Assembly: GCA_020348885.1 (NCBI GenBank)
Contig: CP070755.1
Coordinates: forward strand, 2,278,702-2,319,796
DNA: 41,095 bases
Source of the DNA: Candidatus Coatesiibacteriota bacterium
Lineage (GTDB): Bacteria; RBG-13-66-14; B26-G2; WVWN01; G020348885
Direction of reading: 5' to 3'
In this document: positions 39,979 to 41,095 of the stretch, piece by piece
How positions within the stretch are numbered: the first letter of the stretch is position 1
Layout: every line of letters begins with the position of its first letter
The notes under the pieces: model-generated
Databases searched by the model: none
Told to the model about the DNA's origin: nothing
Seen by the model: the letters and a program-made list of their open reading frames with translations, nothing else
Translations under genes and position numbers: made by a program

Positions 39979-40959
39979 TTAATTCCGTTCGACCCTGTCG
40001 TACCCGCTACACGGAATTATTTCGATGTTCGTACCTTTCAAGACTTCGTCGAAGAGCAGGTTCAATCCCAGGCTGTCGGACGCCGTGTGCCCGGCGACGA
40101 TTACGTTTATATGGTTTGTTTTCGCAACGTCCAGGTTCCGATCGGAGATGTGCATCCCGACGAACGTCCCGACCTGGGTGTTGGTCGCGAGCTTATCGAA
40201 CATCTCCTGGGAGCCGCCGGTCCCGCCGGTCATGTCGACGAAAACCTCCCCGGCCCGGATTCTGTAAACGTCCTCCACCGACTTTGCCGAGCGGGCTAGG
40301 ACTACCAACCCCGTCGAACGCTTCTTCATCAGTTTATACTCGGGGATGGCCTCAAGGAGGTCGATTACTTCGCCGACAGTATCGAGCTTCTCTTCGTCGA
40401 ACTTTTTTTGGAGATAAGTGTTCACGCAGTTGTCGGCGACGGTGTGGAGGCATATAAACGGGAACCCGAGAAGCCGGGCCGCGTCCACGGCCCGCATGTG
40501 ATTGCGGACCAGGACCGACCGCTTCACTTCGTGCACACGCGGGTCCAGAATGCCCTCGGCGACGTTGATGGGGATACCGAGCCGCGCCATTACGTCGGCC
40601 TGCAGGTCCATCGCCCGGAAAAGGTTCGCGAGCGCGTGTCCCTCTGGATGGTGGGCGACGCAAAGGTCTATCTCGGTTCCTTTCTCCCGTAGCCGGTCAG
40701 CCAGCAACAACTCTGGCGTTTCCAGGTCGACGCCGACCATTATGGAGTTCACCTCGGCGTCGTCGGGGCCGTTCAATATACGGGTATCGGGATAGGGGTT
40801 GGTGAGCCGTTCGGTATCGAACGCTTCGTCCTTCTTCTTGCCGAGTCGTTCGTACTGGCGTTTTTCTTTTATGAGGAATTTCGCGATCCCGTCTTCGTCG
40901 CGCGGGTCGTTGGCGCGGCCGACTTCGATGGCCTTCTCGTACAGTCCCTTGACTTTCAA
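39979..40959 (-). CDS. NIF3-like protein
   Basis: A 326-residue NIF3/YbgI-related protein. The metal-binding signature is IDLCVAHHPEGHAL (His103, His104), with a second part at AGHTASDSLGLNLLF (His291, Asp295) and a final IEIIPCSGYDRV. This is the longer version, with an N-terminal helical arm of about 65 residues and an inserted middle domain (HEVKRSVLVRNHMRAVDAAR). NIF3 proteins form metal-dependent hexamers of poorly understood function, sometimes linked to GTP cyclohydrolase-like activity. TTG start with AGGAGG nine bases upstream. It is coded directly before the TldD homologue, probably co-transcribed. Confidence 0.9.
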   Translation of the reverse strand: MKVKGLYEKAIEVGRANDPRDEDGIAKFLIKEKRQYERLGKKKDEAFDTERLTNPYPDTRILNGPDDAEVNSIMVGVDLETPELLLADRLREKGTEIDLCVAHHPEGHALANLFRAMDLQADVMARLGIPINVAEGILDPRVHEVKRSVLVRNHMRAVDAARLLGFPFICLHTVADNCVNTYLQKKFDEEKLDTVGEVIDLLEAIPEYKLMKKRSTGLVVLARSAKSVEDVYRIRAGEVFVDMTGGTGGSQEMFDKLATNTQVGTFVGMHISDRNLDVAKTNHINVIVAGHTASDSLGLNLLFDEVLKGTNIEIIPCSGYDRVERN

Positions 40960-41054
40960 ATGGGGGGCCTCCTGTGGGGTTTAATTACTGTTATTTTAAC
41001 CTGTTTGCGGGTTGTGTTAAATATTTTTCTTGGTGTGGGGCGTATTTAGGCTAA

Positions 41055-41080
41055 GAAAAAACGGCCGGGGCGCGGCCGTT
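41055..41080 (-). terminator. Terminator of a gene beyond the right edge
   Basis: Minus strand ACGGCCG-CGCCC-CGGCCGT followed by TTTTTT. It points to a minus-strand gene that ends just outside the window. Confidence 0.85.
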
Positions 41081-41095
41081 CCTTCGATTAACGTT

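Overview
The window is a chromosomal segment from a diderm (Gram-negative type) bacterium. It holds housekeeping genes (prolyl-tRNA synthetase, an EF-G paralogue, DNA primase, beta sliding clamp, tRNA-Asp, TldD and NIF3 homologues) and an unusually large number of envelope genes: about five small outer-membrane beta-barrel-like proteins, many signal-peptide proteins, several lipoproteins, and a four-gene SurA/parvulin chaperone cluster. Two secreted zinc proteases end in a fibronectin-III-like region plus a FlgD/Por-type C-terminal tail. Such tails are common in FCB-group bacteria and in poorly cultured phyla such as WOR-3, Coatesbacteria, Eisenbacteria and Latescibacteria. I infer an uncultured lineage of that kind but cannot fix the phylum from sequence alone. 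The DNA is moderately G+C-rich, yet AUA is the commonest Ile codon in dnaN (14 of 25). I see no insertion sequence, phage gene or CRISPR array.

Layout. 1-7.5 kb (+ strand apart from one outer-membrane protein): a radical SAM protein, a small membrane protein, a GlcF-like iron-sulfur protein, and a three-gene operon of secreted LPP20-like, CsgG-like and FlgT/LPP20-like proteins ending in a UUCG-loop terminator. 7.6-14.8 kb (- strand): proS, two tandem paralogous secreted proteins, a small NTF2-like protein and an EF-G2-type GTPase. 14.9-17.3 kb: a Glu-rich lipoprotein on + and three envelope proteins on -. 17.6-27.5 kb (+): dnaG, tRNA-Asp, the four SurA/PpiC-like genes, a decayed gene copy beside its intact paralogue, and a matrixin-like protease. 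27.7-31.6 kb: a TPR protein on +, and on - a compact operon of glycosyltransferase, small membrane protein, DUF3352-like secreted protein and a 30-residue lipoprotein. 31.7-41 kb: a large gluzincin protease, a small secreted protein, dnaN, an outer-membrane protein, a two-gene unit of unknown cytoplasmic proteins, and tldD with a NIF3-like gene. A terminator at the right edge points to another - strand gene just outside.

How the genes fit together. Most of the accessory content concerns building the outer membrane and exporting proteins. The SurA/PpiC lipoproteins would escort barrel proteins and secreted enzymes of the kind encoded around them, the CsgG/LPP20 operon looks like an outer-membrane-associated complex, and the proteases carry sorting-type tails. 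The parts I cannot match to a known system, and which most deserve follow-up, are the two-gene unit at 36278-38436 with a helical module seen three times, the glycosyltransferase to mini-lipoprotein operon at 28450-31606, and the decayed gene at 25603-25814.
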